A DNA stretch of 64,000 nt from Kribbella sp. NBC_00382 (GCF_036067295.1 NZ_CP107954.1:7998001-8062000), one strand, 5' to 3'; shown: positions 24,994 through 32,997, numbered from the stretch's first letter. Notes: generated by a model from the sequence alone, not told the origin. Program-made: numbers and translations.

Positions 24994-26165
24994 ACACGTC
25001 TACGCAGTTCTCGTCAGTCAACTCCTCGGATGCAAGGTACGAAGCAGAGCGGTTGGCTCGGGCTGGGTTGGTTCGGGTGGTGGAGCCGGGGGATCCGGCG
25101 GCGGCTTCCGCGTTTGAGGGGATGGAGGTGGTGGAGCTGTGGGAGGCGTTGCAGGAGGGGCGGCCGATGTTCGAGCGGTGGTCGGCTCGGGTGGCGGAGG
25201 CGCGGCCGGAGGTTGATCTCGAGCGCGCGGCGGCGGCTGGGGCACGGTTCGTCATCCCAGGTGATGACGAATGGCCGGAGCAGGTGGAGGTGCTGGCCGA
25301 CGCCGGTCTGCAGAGCCGTCGGGGCGGGGTGCCGTTCGGGCTGTGGGTTCGGGGCCCTGCGCAACTGCGGGAGACGCTCGCGAAGTCTGTTGCCGTGGTG
25401 GGCGCTCGTGCCTGTTCGGCGTACGGGGAGAACGCGGCCTCCGAATTGGCTGCGGGGCTTGCTGATGAGGGCGTGACGGTGGTCTCCGGAGGCGCTTATG
25501 GCATCGATGCCGCGGCGCATCGCGGAGCCCTCGCGAGTGGCGGTCCGACCGTGGCGGTGCTCGCTTGTGGAGTCGATGTCAGCTATCCGAAAAGCAACAC
25601 GGCTCTGTTCGACCGGATCGCCGAAACAGGCTTGCTGGTCAGCGAACTTCCGCCCCGGTGCTCGCCCACCAAGCTACGTTTCCTCGCCCGCAACAGACTC
25701 ATCGCGGCCACCACTCTCGGCACCGTCGTCGTCGAGGCGGCCATCCGGAGCGGCGCATTGAACAGCGCAGGCTGGGCCGAGCAATGTGGCCGCCAGGTAC
25801 TAGCCGTCCCCGGCCCGATCACCTCCCGGATGTCCGAGGGTGTCCACCTCCTCATCCGCGAACGCAACGCCGCCCTAGCCACCAACGTCGCCGACATCCT
25901 CGAAGCCATCTCCCCCATCGGCACCCACACCAGCACCTATCCCCACGCGCCAGCCACCATCACCGACCACCTGGACCACGACCTCAACCGCACCCTCGAC
26001 GCCGTCCCCGTTCTCCGCCCCGCCGACGCCACCCGCATAGCCACCACAGCCGGCCTCGACGTGGACACCACCCAGGAATGCCTAGAAACCCTCGCCGAGT
26101 CCGACCTCATCGAGTACACCCCCACCGGCTGGCGCCTCTCCCCCACCCACCGACAATCCCTCTAA
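24990..26165 (+). CDS. dprA: DNA-processing protein DprA
   Basis: A 391-residue DprA/Smf protein, which loads RecA on single-stranded DNA taken up during transformation. The Rossmann core is seen in VAVVGARACSAYGENAASELA, VVSGGAYGIDAAAHRGAL, and FLARNRLIAATT. The C-terminal winged-helix-like DML1 region follows (PADATRIATTAGLDVD). Length is typical for actinobacteria. The 5' third is strikingly G-rich on the coding strand and the 3' half C-rich. It ends yraN-comM-dprA and converges with the protease remnant. Confidence 0.94.
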   Translation: MNTSTQFSSVNSSDARYEAERLARAGLVRVVEPGDPAAASAFEGMEVVELWEALQEGRPMFERWSARVAEARPEVDLERAAAAGARFVIPGDDEWPEQVEVLADAGLQSRRGGVPFGLWVRGPAQLRETLAKSVAVVGARACSAYGENAASELAAGLADEGVTVVSGGAYGIDAAAHRGALASGGPTVAVLACGVDVSYPKSNTALFDRIAETGLLVSELPPRCSPTKLRFLARNRLIAATTLGTVVVEAAIRSGALNSAGWAEQCGRQVLAVPGPITSRMSEGVHLLIRERNAALATNVADILEAISPIGTHTSTYPHAPATITDHLDHDLNRTLDAVPVLRPADATRIATTAGLDVDTTQECLETLAESDLIEYTPTGWRLSPTHRQSL

Positions 26166-26215
26166 CAAGAGCTATGGGGCTTGGACACCGCCTCACTTGG
26201 TCGGATCGCGTTGCG

Positions 26216-27231
26216 CTATTCGAAGTGCAGGTCTAGTTCGGCCTTGAGATTAGGGAGGTGGGTGGCGACGGCTTTGATGAGGGCTTCGCCGACGGCGCCG
26301 GCGGAGGCGCGGTCGATCGTGATGGGCAGCGACCTGTCCGACAGGCCGGGGAACGCCGCACGGGCGGGGACCTTCGCCACCGCGGGGTTGCTGGTCGTCA
26401 GGTTGACGATCAGGCCGGCCTGGGGCGCGGGGGCGGGCAGGCAGAGGATCAGGGTGACTTTGTCCTTTCCGCTGGGTACCCGCCGCGACGGAGCGCCCTT
26501 GAAGGACATAGGCGCTGAGAGCACCTGGATCTGGAGAGTGTCCCGGATCCGGGCGATGGGAACTGCGTAGCCCTTGCTGTAGTCCTCCGTCGCCGCCACC
26601 AGGAGTCCGACCACCTGATTGTTGAGGTTCACCACGACCGAGCCCGAATCACCGTGCTCGGCGAACGGTCCCTCGTTCGCGGTGATCTCGAGCAGGCCGG
26701 TGAGTTCATATGTCCGGTCGCCGTCGACGAACGACACGGTCTGATGGCTAGCGGTGACCTTCCCGTGCGTGATGCCGGTCTCCGAACCGCGCTTGCTGAC
26801 CGGGTAGTGCCCGACCTCGTCGTCACTGACGTCGTGCTCACCCAGCACAACTCCCAGCCCGATGATCTGTGCCAGGAACTTGTCGTCGTACTGCAGCAGA
26901 TCGCGAAGTCCCCGTGCTCGTCCTCCTTGCCGCTGACGGCAAGCTGCACCCAGCCGATCCGGTCGTTGTCGATGTCGTACGGCTGACCGACCCCCGTACC
27001 GATTGCCCCAATGACGTGCTCGGCGGACAAGGCGTACGTACCGCCGTGCTTCAGCGCCGCGTTGTTCCCGTCCGGCCCGCCGTCGGGTCCGGCGTATGTC
27101 ACCGCGCAACCAAGACTTCCGTAGATGATGTCCACCCCGGACACCCGCTCGGTATAACAGCCACCCTGCAGCGGCCGGATCTTGTCCTTGTCGTAGTACG
27201 CGTCCACCTCGACAACGTCCTCAACACCCAC
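26216..27231 (-). pseudogene. Trypsin-like serine protease, interrupted by a frameshift
   Basis: Two overlapping frames together encode one trypsin-fold protein of about 338 residues. From GTG 27231 the first frame has the catalytic His in ALSAEHVIG and the Asp region HGDFA. The second frame continues from LLQYDDKFLAQIIG with the nucleophile in HGDSGSVVV and a 110-residue C-terminal domain of unknown type. The switch lies near 26901-26906: adding one G (GCGATC to GCGGATC) gives an unbroken DFADLLQYDD. There is no signal peptide, so the protease would be cytoplasmic, like the stand-alone trypsin-like proteins found in bacterial conflict systems. It may be a true pseudogene or a sequencing error in a GC-rich tract. 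Confidence 0.75.
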
Positions 27232-27247
27232 GGGCTAGGTTCGACGA

Positions 27248-27793
27248 GTGGCGACTTATGGGGATCTGCCAGTGGAGCTGGAGACCGAGCGGTTGCGGTT
27301 GCGGCGGTGGGTGGTGGCGGACGCTGAGGAGTACCGGGGGTTGTGGCTTGAGCGGGATCCACGGGCGGTACGGCGGATCGATGCGGAGGGGCGGCCGACG
27401 GTTGAGGAGATTCGGGGGTGGCTGCTCGAGAATCCGCTGGCGGCGGAGCCGGGGTTGGGGTTGTTGGTGGTCGAGCGGCGCGATAACGGGGAGTTCGTCG
27501 GGTACTGCGGGCTGACCGTGGGACGCGGGTCGTTCGAGGAGCCTGAGATCGCGTACGAGTTGGCTCGGCGGGCTCACGGGCAGGGGTATGCGACGGAGGC
27601 GGCATGGGCGATTGTCGAGGCCGCGGCGGCGACGGGGCGGCTTCGGCTGTGGGCGACTGTGCGGGAGTGGAATGCGGCGTCGTTCCGGGTGCTGGAGAAG
27701 CTCGAATTCCAGGGCAGCGGGCGGGTCGACGAGGACGCCGAGCGCGGCGACACGATCTGGATGACTCGCGAACTCGCCGGCCATAACCGGTGA
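27248..27793 (+). CDS. GNAT-family N-acetyltransferase
   Basis: A 181-residue acetyltransferase of the RimJ/RimL-like group. LETERLRLRRWVVADAEEY starts the fold, IAYELARRAHGQGYATEAA holds the acetyl-CoA pyrophosphate loop (RRxxGxGxA-like), and WNAASFRVLEKLEFQGSG is the typical C-terminal motif. The start is GTG 27248, only 16 bp from the divergent protease start. Coding-strand DNA is very G-rich for the first 300 bp. The stop codon lies inside the left arm of a hairpin repeat. Substrate unknown. Confidence 0.85.
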   Translation: MATYGDLPVELETERLRLRRWVVADAEEYRGLWLERDPRAVRRIDAEGRPTVEEIRGWLLENPLAAEPGLGLLVVERRDNGEFVGYCGLTVGRGSFEEPEIAYELARRAHGQGYATEAAWAIVEAAAATGRLRLWATVREWNAASFRVLEKLEFQGSGRVDEDAERGDTIWMTRELAGHNR

Positions 27794-27870
27794 CCTTGAA
27801 CAGGTTCTGGTGACCTTGGACAAGTTATTTCTTGTTCAAGGTCACCAGAGGGTGTTCAAGGTCACCGGTT
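27785..27870. repeat. Nested hairpin repeat, copy 1 (bidirectional terminator candidate)
   Basis: AACCGGTGACCTTGAACA (27785-27802) and its exact 18-bp complement (27853-27870) enclose a second hairpin, arms 27807-27824 and 27831-27848 with one mismatch, loop TTATTT. All four arms are versions of the same GGTGACCTTG-ACA unit. It lies between convergent genes and includes the stop codon of the acetyltransferase. A related copy is at 58773-58830. Confidence 0.8.
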
Positions 27871-27878
27871 ACGGCTGG

Positions 27879-28202
27879 TCAGCGGCCGAAGTCGCTGTCT
27901 TTGGGGACTTCCAGGTCTGACTTGGCGAGTTCTTCGATGTTGACGTCGCGGAAGGTGACTACCTTGGCGTTCTTCACGAAGCGGGCCGAGCGGTAGACGT
28001 CCCAGACCCAGGCGTCGGCCATGGTGACTTCGAAGTAGACGTCGCCGCCTTCGGTGCGGACCTTCAGGTCCACCGCGTTGCACAGGTAGAAGCGCCGTTC
28101 GGTCTCCACGACGTACTTGAAGATCCCGACGACGTCCTTGTACTCCCGATAGAGCTGTAGCTCCATATCGGTTTCGTACTTCTCAAGGTCGTCTGCACTC
28201 AT
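27879..28202 (-). CDS. DUF2469 family protein
   Basis: A 107-residue protein beginning MSADDLEKYETDMELQLYRE and continuing YKDVVGIFKYVVETERRFYLCN, which is the highly conserved DUF2469 sequence found almost only in actinobacteria and always near rnhB. Its function is not known. ATG 28202 is preceded by GGAGAG, so a longer in-frame extension is rejected. It overlaps the rnhB stop by 4 bp. In most relatives yraN follows directly; here it does not, because yraN-comM-dprA is inverted. Confidence 0.93.
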   Translation of the reverse strand: MSADDLEKYETDMELQLYREYKDVVGIFKYVVETERRFYLCNAVDLKVRTEGGDVYFEVTMADAWVWDVYRSARFVKNAKVVTFRDVNIEELAKSDLEVPKDSDFGR

Positions 28203-28897
28203 CGGCTCTCCGCTCCGGTGGGACTGGACACATTCTGTCCCATATCGGGCCGCATACTGCGGCGGACATTCTCGAACCGCCGTCGATGTTGTGGACACGG
28301 GCCGTATTCGTCCAGCGCCGCCTGGTGTTCAGGGGTGCAGTACCCCTTGTGAATCGCGAAATCGTACTGCGGGTACACGTCGTGCCAGTGCTGCATGATC
28401 CGGTCCCGGGTCACCTTGGCGATCACCGAGGCCGCCGCGATACACGCCGCCACCCGGTCCCCCTTCCAAACTGCCAGACCTGGTACGCCGAGCCCGTCCA
28501 CCCCGAAGCCGTCCGTCAGCACGTACTGCGGGCGCAGGTCGAGCAGGAAGATCGCCCGGCGGAGCGCCTCCACGTTGGCGACGTGCATGCCCAGCCGGTC
28601 GCATTCGGCCGCCTCGATCGAGACCACCGACCAGGCCAGGGCGCGTGACCGGATCTGCTCGTAGCACCGGTCACGTGCCTTCGCCGTCAGCAACTTGGAG
28701 TCGGCGAGCTCGGGGATCTGACCGCGCTTGCCGTCCGGCAGGATCACCGCGGCCGCGACCAGCGGGCCGGCACACGGTCCGCGGCCGGCCTCGTCGACGC
28801 CTGCGATCGGGTCGAGGCCGACCCGGCGCAGGGCACGTTCGTACCCGTAGAGCCCGGCGTCACGCCGGATGGTGCTGCCGCGCGGTAGAGCGCTCAT
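28199..28897 (-). CDS. rnhB: Ribonuclease HII
   Basis: A 232-residue type 2 RNase H that nicks RNA-DNA hybrids, including single ribonucleotides in DNA. The catalytic carboxylates are in AGVDEAGRGPCAGPLV (the DEAGRG motif) and VLTDGFGVDG, and ASVIAKVTRDRIM is the conserved SxIAKVxRD segment. Length is normal. It is coupled to DUF2469 downstream and follows lepB. Confidence 0.95.
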   Translation of the reverse strand: MSALPRGSTIRRDAGLYGYERALRRVGLDPIAGVDEAGRGPCAGPLVAAAVILPDGKRGQIPELADSKLLTAKARDRCYEQIRSRALAWSVVSIEAAECDRLGMHVANVEALRRAIFLLDLRPQYVLTDGFGVDGLGVPGLAVWKGDRVAACIAAASVIAKVTRDRIMQHWHDVYPQYDFAIHKGYCTPEHQAALDEYGPCPQHRRRFENVRRSMRPDMGQNVSSPTGAESR

Positions 28898-28955
28898 CCA
28901 TCAACTCACTCGAGAGGCGGTCGCCAGCGAGAGGCTCACTGGTGAGGCGGATAGC

Positions 28956-29720
28956 TCACTTGGGAGGTGGTGTGAGGGAGATCGAGGGTTTGTCGGGGGC
29001 CGGACCGGGTGCCGGTATCGCCTTGAAGGTATCCGGTACTTCGAGTTTGTCGAACCGGTTGGCCGGCCAAACCACCAGAATGGCCCGCCCGGTGATCTTG
29101 TCCATCGGTACGAAGGCAGCGTCCCCCGGATTGCCACCGTCGGGACCGGTGTCGCTCAGGTGCACCCGGGAGTCACCCGACTCGGACCGGTGGTCGCCCA
29201 TCACGAAGACCCGGCCGGCCGGAACGGTGACCTGGAACTCCATCGCCGACGGCGCGTCACCCGGATACAGGTAGGTGCCCTCTTCGAGCGGCTGGCCGTT
29301 CACCATCAGCCGGCCCTTGGAGTCGCAGCAGGCGACCTTGTCCCCCGGCATCCCGATCAGGCGCTTGATCAGGTGACCGTGGCTGGAGTCCGGCAGCAGG
29401 CCGACGACCTCGAAGAACCGGCCGATCGACCCACGCTTCTGGCCGCTCTCCTCGTCGCCCAGCCAGCCGCCCGGATCCTCGAACACGACCACGTCGCCGC
29501 GTTTCACGTCGGTCAGTTTCTCGACCACGACGCGGTCGCCGACGAGCAGCGTGTTCTGCATCGACTCGCTCGGGATGATGAACATCTGGCCGACGAAGGC
29601 CCGCAGGATCGACGAGACGATCAGAGCACCGACCACGATCAGCACGAACTCGCGAGCAGCTGCCGCGAGGCCTGAGCGGTGGGCGGGTTTCTCTTTCGTC
29701 GCGGTCGGTGTCTCAGTCAC
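28956..29720 (-). CDS. lepB: Signal peptidase I (second of a tandem pair)
   Basis: A 254-residue type I signal peptidase. One N-terminal transmembrane helix (EFVLIVVGALIVSSILRAFV) is followed by box B IPSESMQNTL with the nucleophilic Ser, and box D KRLIGMPGDKV with the Lys base, then GDHRSESGDSR (box E). A C-terminal segment ends in a Pro-rich tail rather than a second helix. It overlaps the preceding lepB by 4 bp (GTGA). Tandem lepB genes here occur in Streptomyces and relatives and probably differ in substrate preference. Confidence 0.94.
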   Translation of the reverse strand: MTETPTATKEKPAHRSGLAAAAREFVLIVVGALIVSSILRAFVGQMFIIPSESMQNTLLVGDRVVVEKLTDVKRGDVVVFEDPGGWLGDEESGQKRGSIGRFFEVVGLLPDSSHGHLIKRLIGMPGDKVACCDSKGRLMVNGQPLEEGTYLYPGDAPSAMEFQVTVPAGRVFVMGDHRSESGDSRVHLSDTGPDGGNPGDAAFVPMDKITGRAILVVWPANRFDKLEVPDTFKAIPAPGPAPDKPSISLTPPPK

Positions 29721-30460
29721 TTCTTCAGCCCCGGCTTCTTGAAGGTTTCCGGAGGACGCAGCATCGTCATCCGGTCAGACGGCCAGATTACGCAACAGGC
29801 ACGGCCAACCACGTTGTCGACAGGGACGAACCCGCCGCCGGGCCCGCCCATGTGGGCGCGGGAGTCCGCGGATTCGGCCCGGTTGTCACCCATGACCCAC
29901 AGTGAACCAGGCGGCACAACGACGCTGAACGTCGTGGTGGACGGTTTGGCGTCCTTGAGCAGGTACTCGCGCTCGTCGAGCGGGATCCCGTTGACCGTGA
30001 TCCGGCCCGCCTTGTCGCAGCAGACCACCTTGTCGCCGGCCACGCCGATCACCCGCTTGACCAGGTGACCCTCACCGCTGCGCGGCAGGATGCCGACGAA
30101 CTCGCCGACCTGCCGCAGCGTGCCGGGCTCCTTCTGCTCCTCGTTCAGCCAGTGGCCGGGGTCCTTGAAGACGATGATGTCGCCCCGGTCCACGTCACGG
30201 TGCAGATAGCTGACCTTCTCGGCCAGGATCCGGTCGTTCGTGGTGAGCGTGTCGTACATCGACTCCGAGGGCACGTAGAAAGCCTCGGCTACGAAGAGTC
30301 GCAGCACGACGGTGATGACCAGCGCGAGCACTGTCACGGTGGTCATCTCCAGCAGCAGGCTCATCAGCGGGTTGCGCTGTTTGAGCCTGCGGTGTCGTCC
30401 TTTACTGCGACGAGCCCTCCTGGCTGGCGGGCGAGCGCGCGTCGCGGTGCTCGGCGCCAT
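29717..30460 (-). CDS. lepB: Signal peptidase I (first of a tandem pair)
   Basis: A 247-residue type I signal peptidase, paralogous to the gene downstream. A basic N-terminus (ARPPARRARRSKGRHRRLKQ) precedes one membrane helix. Box B is VPSESMYDTL with the catalytic Ser, box D KRVIGVAGDKV with the catalytic Lys, and box E GDNRAESADSR. ATG 30460 lies 23 bp after the rplS stop, so it is expressed in the rplS transcript. Confidence 0.94.
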   Translation of the reverse strand: MAPSTATRARPPARRARRSKGRHRRLKQRNPLMSLLLEMTTVTVLALVITVVLRLFVAEAFYVPSESMYDTLTTNDRILAEKVSYLHRDVDRGDIIVFKDPGHWLNEEQKEPGTLRQVGEFVGILPRSGEGHLVKRVIGVAGDKVVCCDKAGRITVNGIPLDEREYLLKDAKPSTTTFSVVVPPGSLWVMGDNRAESADSRAHMGGPGGGFVPVDNVVGRACCVIWPSDRMTMLRPPETFKKPGLKK

Positions 30461-30483
30461 TCCTGACCGTCGTCAGTAGACGA

Positions 30484-30843
30484 TCAGGAGGCCGGGATGT
30501 CCCGCTTCTCCTTGATCTTGGCTGCCTTGCCGCGCAGCTCGCGCAGGTAGTACAGCTTGGCGCGGCGCACGTCGCCGCGGGTGACGACCTCGACCTTGTC
30601 GACGATCGGGGTGTGCAGCGGGAAGGTGCGCTCGACACCGACGCCGAAGCTGACCTTGCGGACCGTGAAGGTCTCCTGCAGGCCACCACCGTGGCGACGG
30701 ATCACGACGCCCTTGAACACCTGTACGCGGGAGCGGTTGCCTTCGACGACCTTGACGTGCACGTTGACCGTGTCGCCGGCGCGGAAGGCGGGGATGTCGT
30801 CACGCTTGCTCGCGTTGTCGAGCTCGTTCAGGATGTTGCTCAT
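30484..30843 (-). CDS. rplS: 50S ribosomal protein L19
   Basis: A 119-residue L19, located at the 30S-50S interface. The sequence from FRAGDTVNVHVKVVEGNRSR to SFGVGVERTFPLHTP and DVRRAKLYYLRELRGKAAKIKEK is typical. ATG 30843 gives the standard N-terminus MSNILNELDN. It follows trmD after 163 bp that contain a structured leader. Confidence 0.97.
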   Translation of the reverse strand: MSNILNELDNASKRDDIPAFRAGDTVNVHVKVVEGNRSRVQVFKGVVIRRHGGGLQETFTVRKVSFGVGVERTFPLHTPIVDKVEVVTRGDVRRAKLYYLRELRGKAAKIKEKRDIPAS

Positions 30844-30864
30844 CAGGTGTCTCTTCCTCGCGCG

Positions 30865-30939
30865 TGCCACAGGTCACCCACGAATGCTCGTTTGTGAGAG
30901 TCGAAGATTGTTGTCATGCGGTGGTCACCCCCTGTGGCA
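30865..30939 (-). promoter_or_regulatory. Putative rplS leader hairpin
   Basis: TGCCACAGG (30865-30873) and CCTGTGGCA (30931-30939) pair perfectly over 9 bp and enclose 57 bases. The fold ends about 20 bases before the rplS start. GGTCACCC occurs at both ends of the enclosed region. Placement suggests an L19 autoregulatory leader, but the motif was not matched to a known family. Confidence 0.5.
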
Positions 30940-31006
30940 GGAGCACCGAACGGCAACAGCGACCAAGTTTGCCACACGGCGCTCACGCCACGAAATCAGC
31001 CCGGGC

Positions 31007-32206
31007 TCAGCGCCGCCGGCGACGCTTGGCGAGCAGGACCAGCACGACCTTGTCCGTCTGCTGTTCGCGCCCGGTCTCGCGGTAGCCGGCGTTGCGGTAC
31101 AGCTGCAGGTTGCGCTCACTCTCCGCGCCCGTGGTCAGCTCGTACGTCGTGACTTCGGCCGGAGCCGTCTTCTCGGCCACCTGCAGCAACTTGGCGGCGA
31201 TCCCCTGCCGCTGCCAGTCCGGAGCGACCATCAGCCGTCCGATACGGCCCACTGAGCCGTCTATGCCCAGTTGGACCGACCCGACGATCCTGCTTCCCGC
31301 CATGGCCTTCCAGACCGGCCCCTGGGCGAAGCGGGCGACACACTCCTCGAGAGACTCCTGCAGGGGCGGAATGCGGAGGTCGCCGTAGACCTGTGCCTCG
31401 GTGATGAAGGCGGCCCGCTGCAACGTCAGCAGCTCCCCCGCGTCCTCCGGAGTCGCCGGGAGCACCCGCACCTGCGCAGCCGGGTCATCCTCAGCAGGCA
31501 TGGAGCTGCCCCAGGCGGCCAGCAGGTCAGGCCTGCGCTCGGCAGTACGGCGTACGGACTCGTCGTGGCGCCATTCGGAGATCAGCTTGTGGTTGCCGGA
31601 CAGGAGGATCTCCGGTACTTCGTGCCCGCGCCAAGCCGGTGGCTTCGTGTAGACCGGGTACTCGAGCAGGCCATGCCCTGAGTGCGACTCCTCGGCCAGC
31701 GACTCCGGGTTGCCGATCACCCCAGGCAGTAGGCGAGCAATCGCCTCCACCATGACCAGTACTGCGACCTCCCCGCCATTGAGCACGTAGTCCCCGATGG
31801 AGACCTCATCAACGCGCATCCGCTCAGCAGCGTGCGCAGCGACTCGCCCATCGATCCCTTCGTACCGTCCGCAGGCGAAGGCCAGCCACGGCTCCGCCGC
31901 GAGCTCGTACGCCAGGTCCTGACTGAAGGGCCGACCAGCAGGCGTAGGCACGATCAACCGCGGCTGCGACGGACCATCACCGGGCATGACCGTGTCAAAC
32001 GCCTCGCCCCACGGATCCGGCTTCATCACCATGCCCGCGCCACCGCCGTAAGGGGTGTCGTCGACAGTGCGGTGCCGGTCGTGGGTCCAGTCGCGCAGGT
32101 CGTGCACACGGACGTCCAGCAGACCGCTCTTGGCCGCCTTGCCGACCAGCGAGACGTCCAGCGCCGCCAGGTACTCCGGGAAGATCGAGAAGACGTCCAG
32201 CCTCAT
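31007..32206 (-). CDS. trmD: tRNA (guanine37-N1)-methyltransferase fused to a GNAT domain
   Basis: A 399-residue protein. Residues 1-233 are a complete TrmD, the SPOUT-class methyltransferase that makes m1G37 and prevents frameshifting: DVFSIFPEYL, DDTPYGGGAGMVM, ACGRYEGIDGRV and IGDYVLNGGE (the knot) are all present, ending ERRPDLLAAWG. Residues about 248-399 are an acetyltransferase, with RLMVAPDWQRQGIAAKLLQVAE as the acetyl-CoA loop and LQLYRNAGYRETGR near the end. The tail is KRRRRR. TrmD normally stops at about 240-270 residues. The frame is continuous, so this is a genuine fusion. It overlaps rimM by 4 bp. Confidence 0.93.
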   Translation of the reverse strand: MRLDVFSIFPEYLAALDVSLVGKAAKSGLLDVRVHDLRDWTHDRHRTVDDTPYGGGAGMVMKPDPWGEAFDTVMPGDGPSQPRLIVPTPAGRPFSQDLAYELAAEPWLAFACGRYEGIDGRVAAHAAERMRVDEVSIGDYVLNGGEVAVLVMVEAIARLLPGVIGNPESLAEESHSGHGLLEYPVYTKPPAWRGHEVPEILLSGNHKLISEWRHDESVRRTAERRPDLLAAWGSSMPAEDDPAAQVRVLPATPEDAGELLTLQRAAFITEAQVYGDLRIPPLQESLEECVARFAQGPVWKAMAGSRIVGSVQLGIDGSVGRIGRLMVAPDWQRQGIAAKLLQVAEKTAPAEVTTYELTTGAESERNLQLYRNAGYRETGREQQTDKVVLVLLAKRRRRR

Positions 32207-32757
32207 CGGCCCGAGTCTCCAGGCTCCGACGGGACCACCTCAGCACCCTCGGGATCGAGCAGGCCGGGCCGGTCAGCCACCACCACGTAGCCGGTGTCGA
32301 GGTCGATCGACGGGACCAGCTCCTCGACCAGTGGGACCAGTACTGCGTTGCCGGCCGGCCGACGGATCTCCAGCAAGTCCTGCGAGGGCAGGTGGATCAC
32401 ATCGATGACCTCACCGGCCTCCACCCCATCGGTGGTCCGCACCTTCAGGCCGATCAGCTCGCGGTCGTAGTACTCCTCCGGGTCCTCGGGCCGCTCGTCC
32501 TCGGCGATCTCGGCCTGTACTTCCAGGTTCCGCAGGTTTTCGGCGGCGGTACGGTCGGGCGACCCGACGAACTTCACCAGCAGCCGCCCACTGTGCCAGC
32601 GACTCGACTCCACGGTCAGCGTCCGCGGCGGCGTCGAGACCGTGACGAGCTGCGCGCCGTCCGCGAACCGCAGATCGGGGTCGTCCGTCCGGACGATCAT
32701 GCCGACCGCGCCCTTGATCCCATGCGCCCGGCCGATCCGGCCGACAATCACCAGCAC
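32203..32757 (-). CDS. rimM: Ribosome maturation factor RimM
   Basis: A 184-residue 16S rRNA-processing factor that assists assembly of the 30S head and binds S19. The N-terminal domain begins VGRIGRAHGIKGAVG and the PRC-barrel follows in YYDRELIGLKVRTTDGVEAGEV. GTG 32757 is used. It overlaps trmD at its 3' end and is separated from khpA by 240 bp of structured DNA. Confidence 0.94.
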   Translation of the reverse strand: MLVIVGRIGRAHGIKGAVGMIVRTDDPDLRFADGAQLVTVSTPPRTLTVESSRWHSGRLLVKFVGSPDRTAAENLRNLEVQAEIAEDERPEDPEEYYDRELIGLKVRTTDGVEAGEVIDVIHLPSQDLLEIRRPAGNAVLVPLVEELVPSIDLDTGYVVVADRPGLLDPEGAEVVPSEPGDSGR

Positions 32758-32785
32758 TTGCGGTTCCTACTTTCCAGAAGAGCAG

Positions 32786-32818
32786 TGAAGGGCCGCACCC
32801 AGTGGGTACGGCCCTTCA
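32786..32818 (-). terminator. Hairpin between khpA and rimM
   Basis: TGAAGGGCCGCACCC (32786-32800) and GGGTACGGCCCTTCA (32804-32818) form a 15-bp stem with a 3-base loop. On the rimM-sense strand the one mismatch becomes a G-U pair, so the fold suits leftward RNA. It may be an internal attenuator, located 29 bases before rimM. Confidence 0.55.
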
Positions 32819-32827
32819 GGGACTGAG

Positions 32828-32993
32828 TGAGGGTGTCTGGGAACTCCGCGCCGTAGCGAGCATGTGCTCGGTGCGGTAGCTCGCCGTGCTGGAGGGAAGG
32901 CCTCGATGTTTTTCCATCGTGGCCTTTGCTCCAGTGCGGCGAGGTGCCGTGCCGAGTGCAGCGCAGTAGGCGCGGAGTCCCCAGACACCCTCA
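32828..32993. repeat. 166-bp imperfect palindrome between khpA and rimM
   Basis: Outer arms 32828-32852 and 32969-32993 match over 25 bp with one mismatch. Inside, 32863-32909 and 32914-32960 continue the pairing to a TTTTT tip near 32909-32913. In the inner stem nearly all departures are T opposite G or G opposite T when read as plus-strand RNA, so rightward RNA would fold almost completely. The genes on both sides read leftward. It could be an antisense structured RNA or a MITE-like palindrome; no gene fits in it. Confidence 0.75.
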
Positions 32994-32997
32994 AAGT

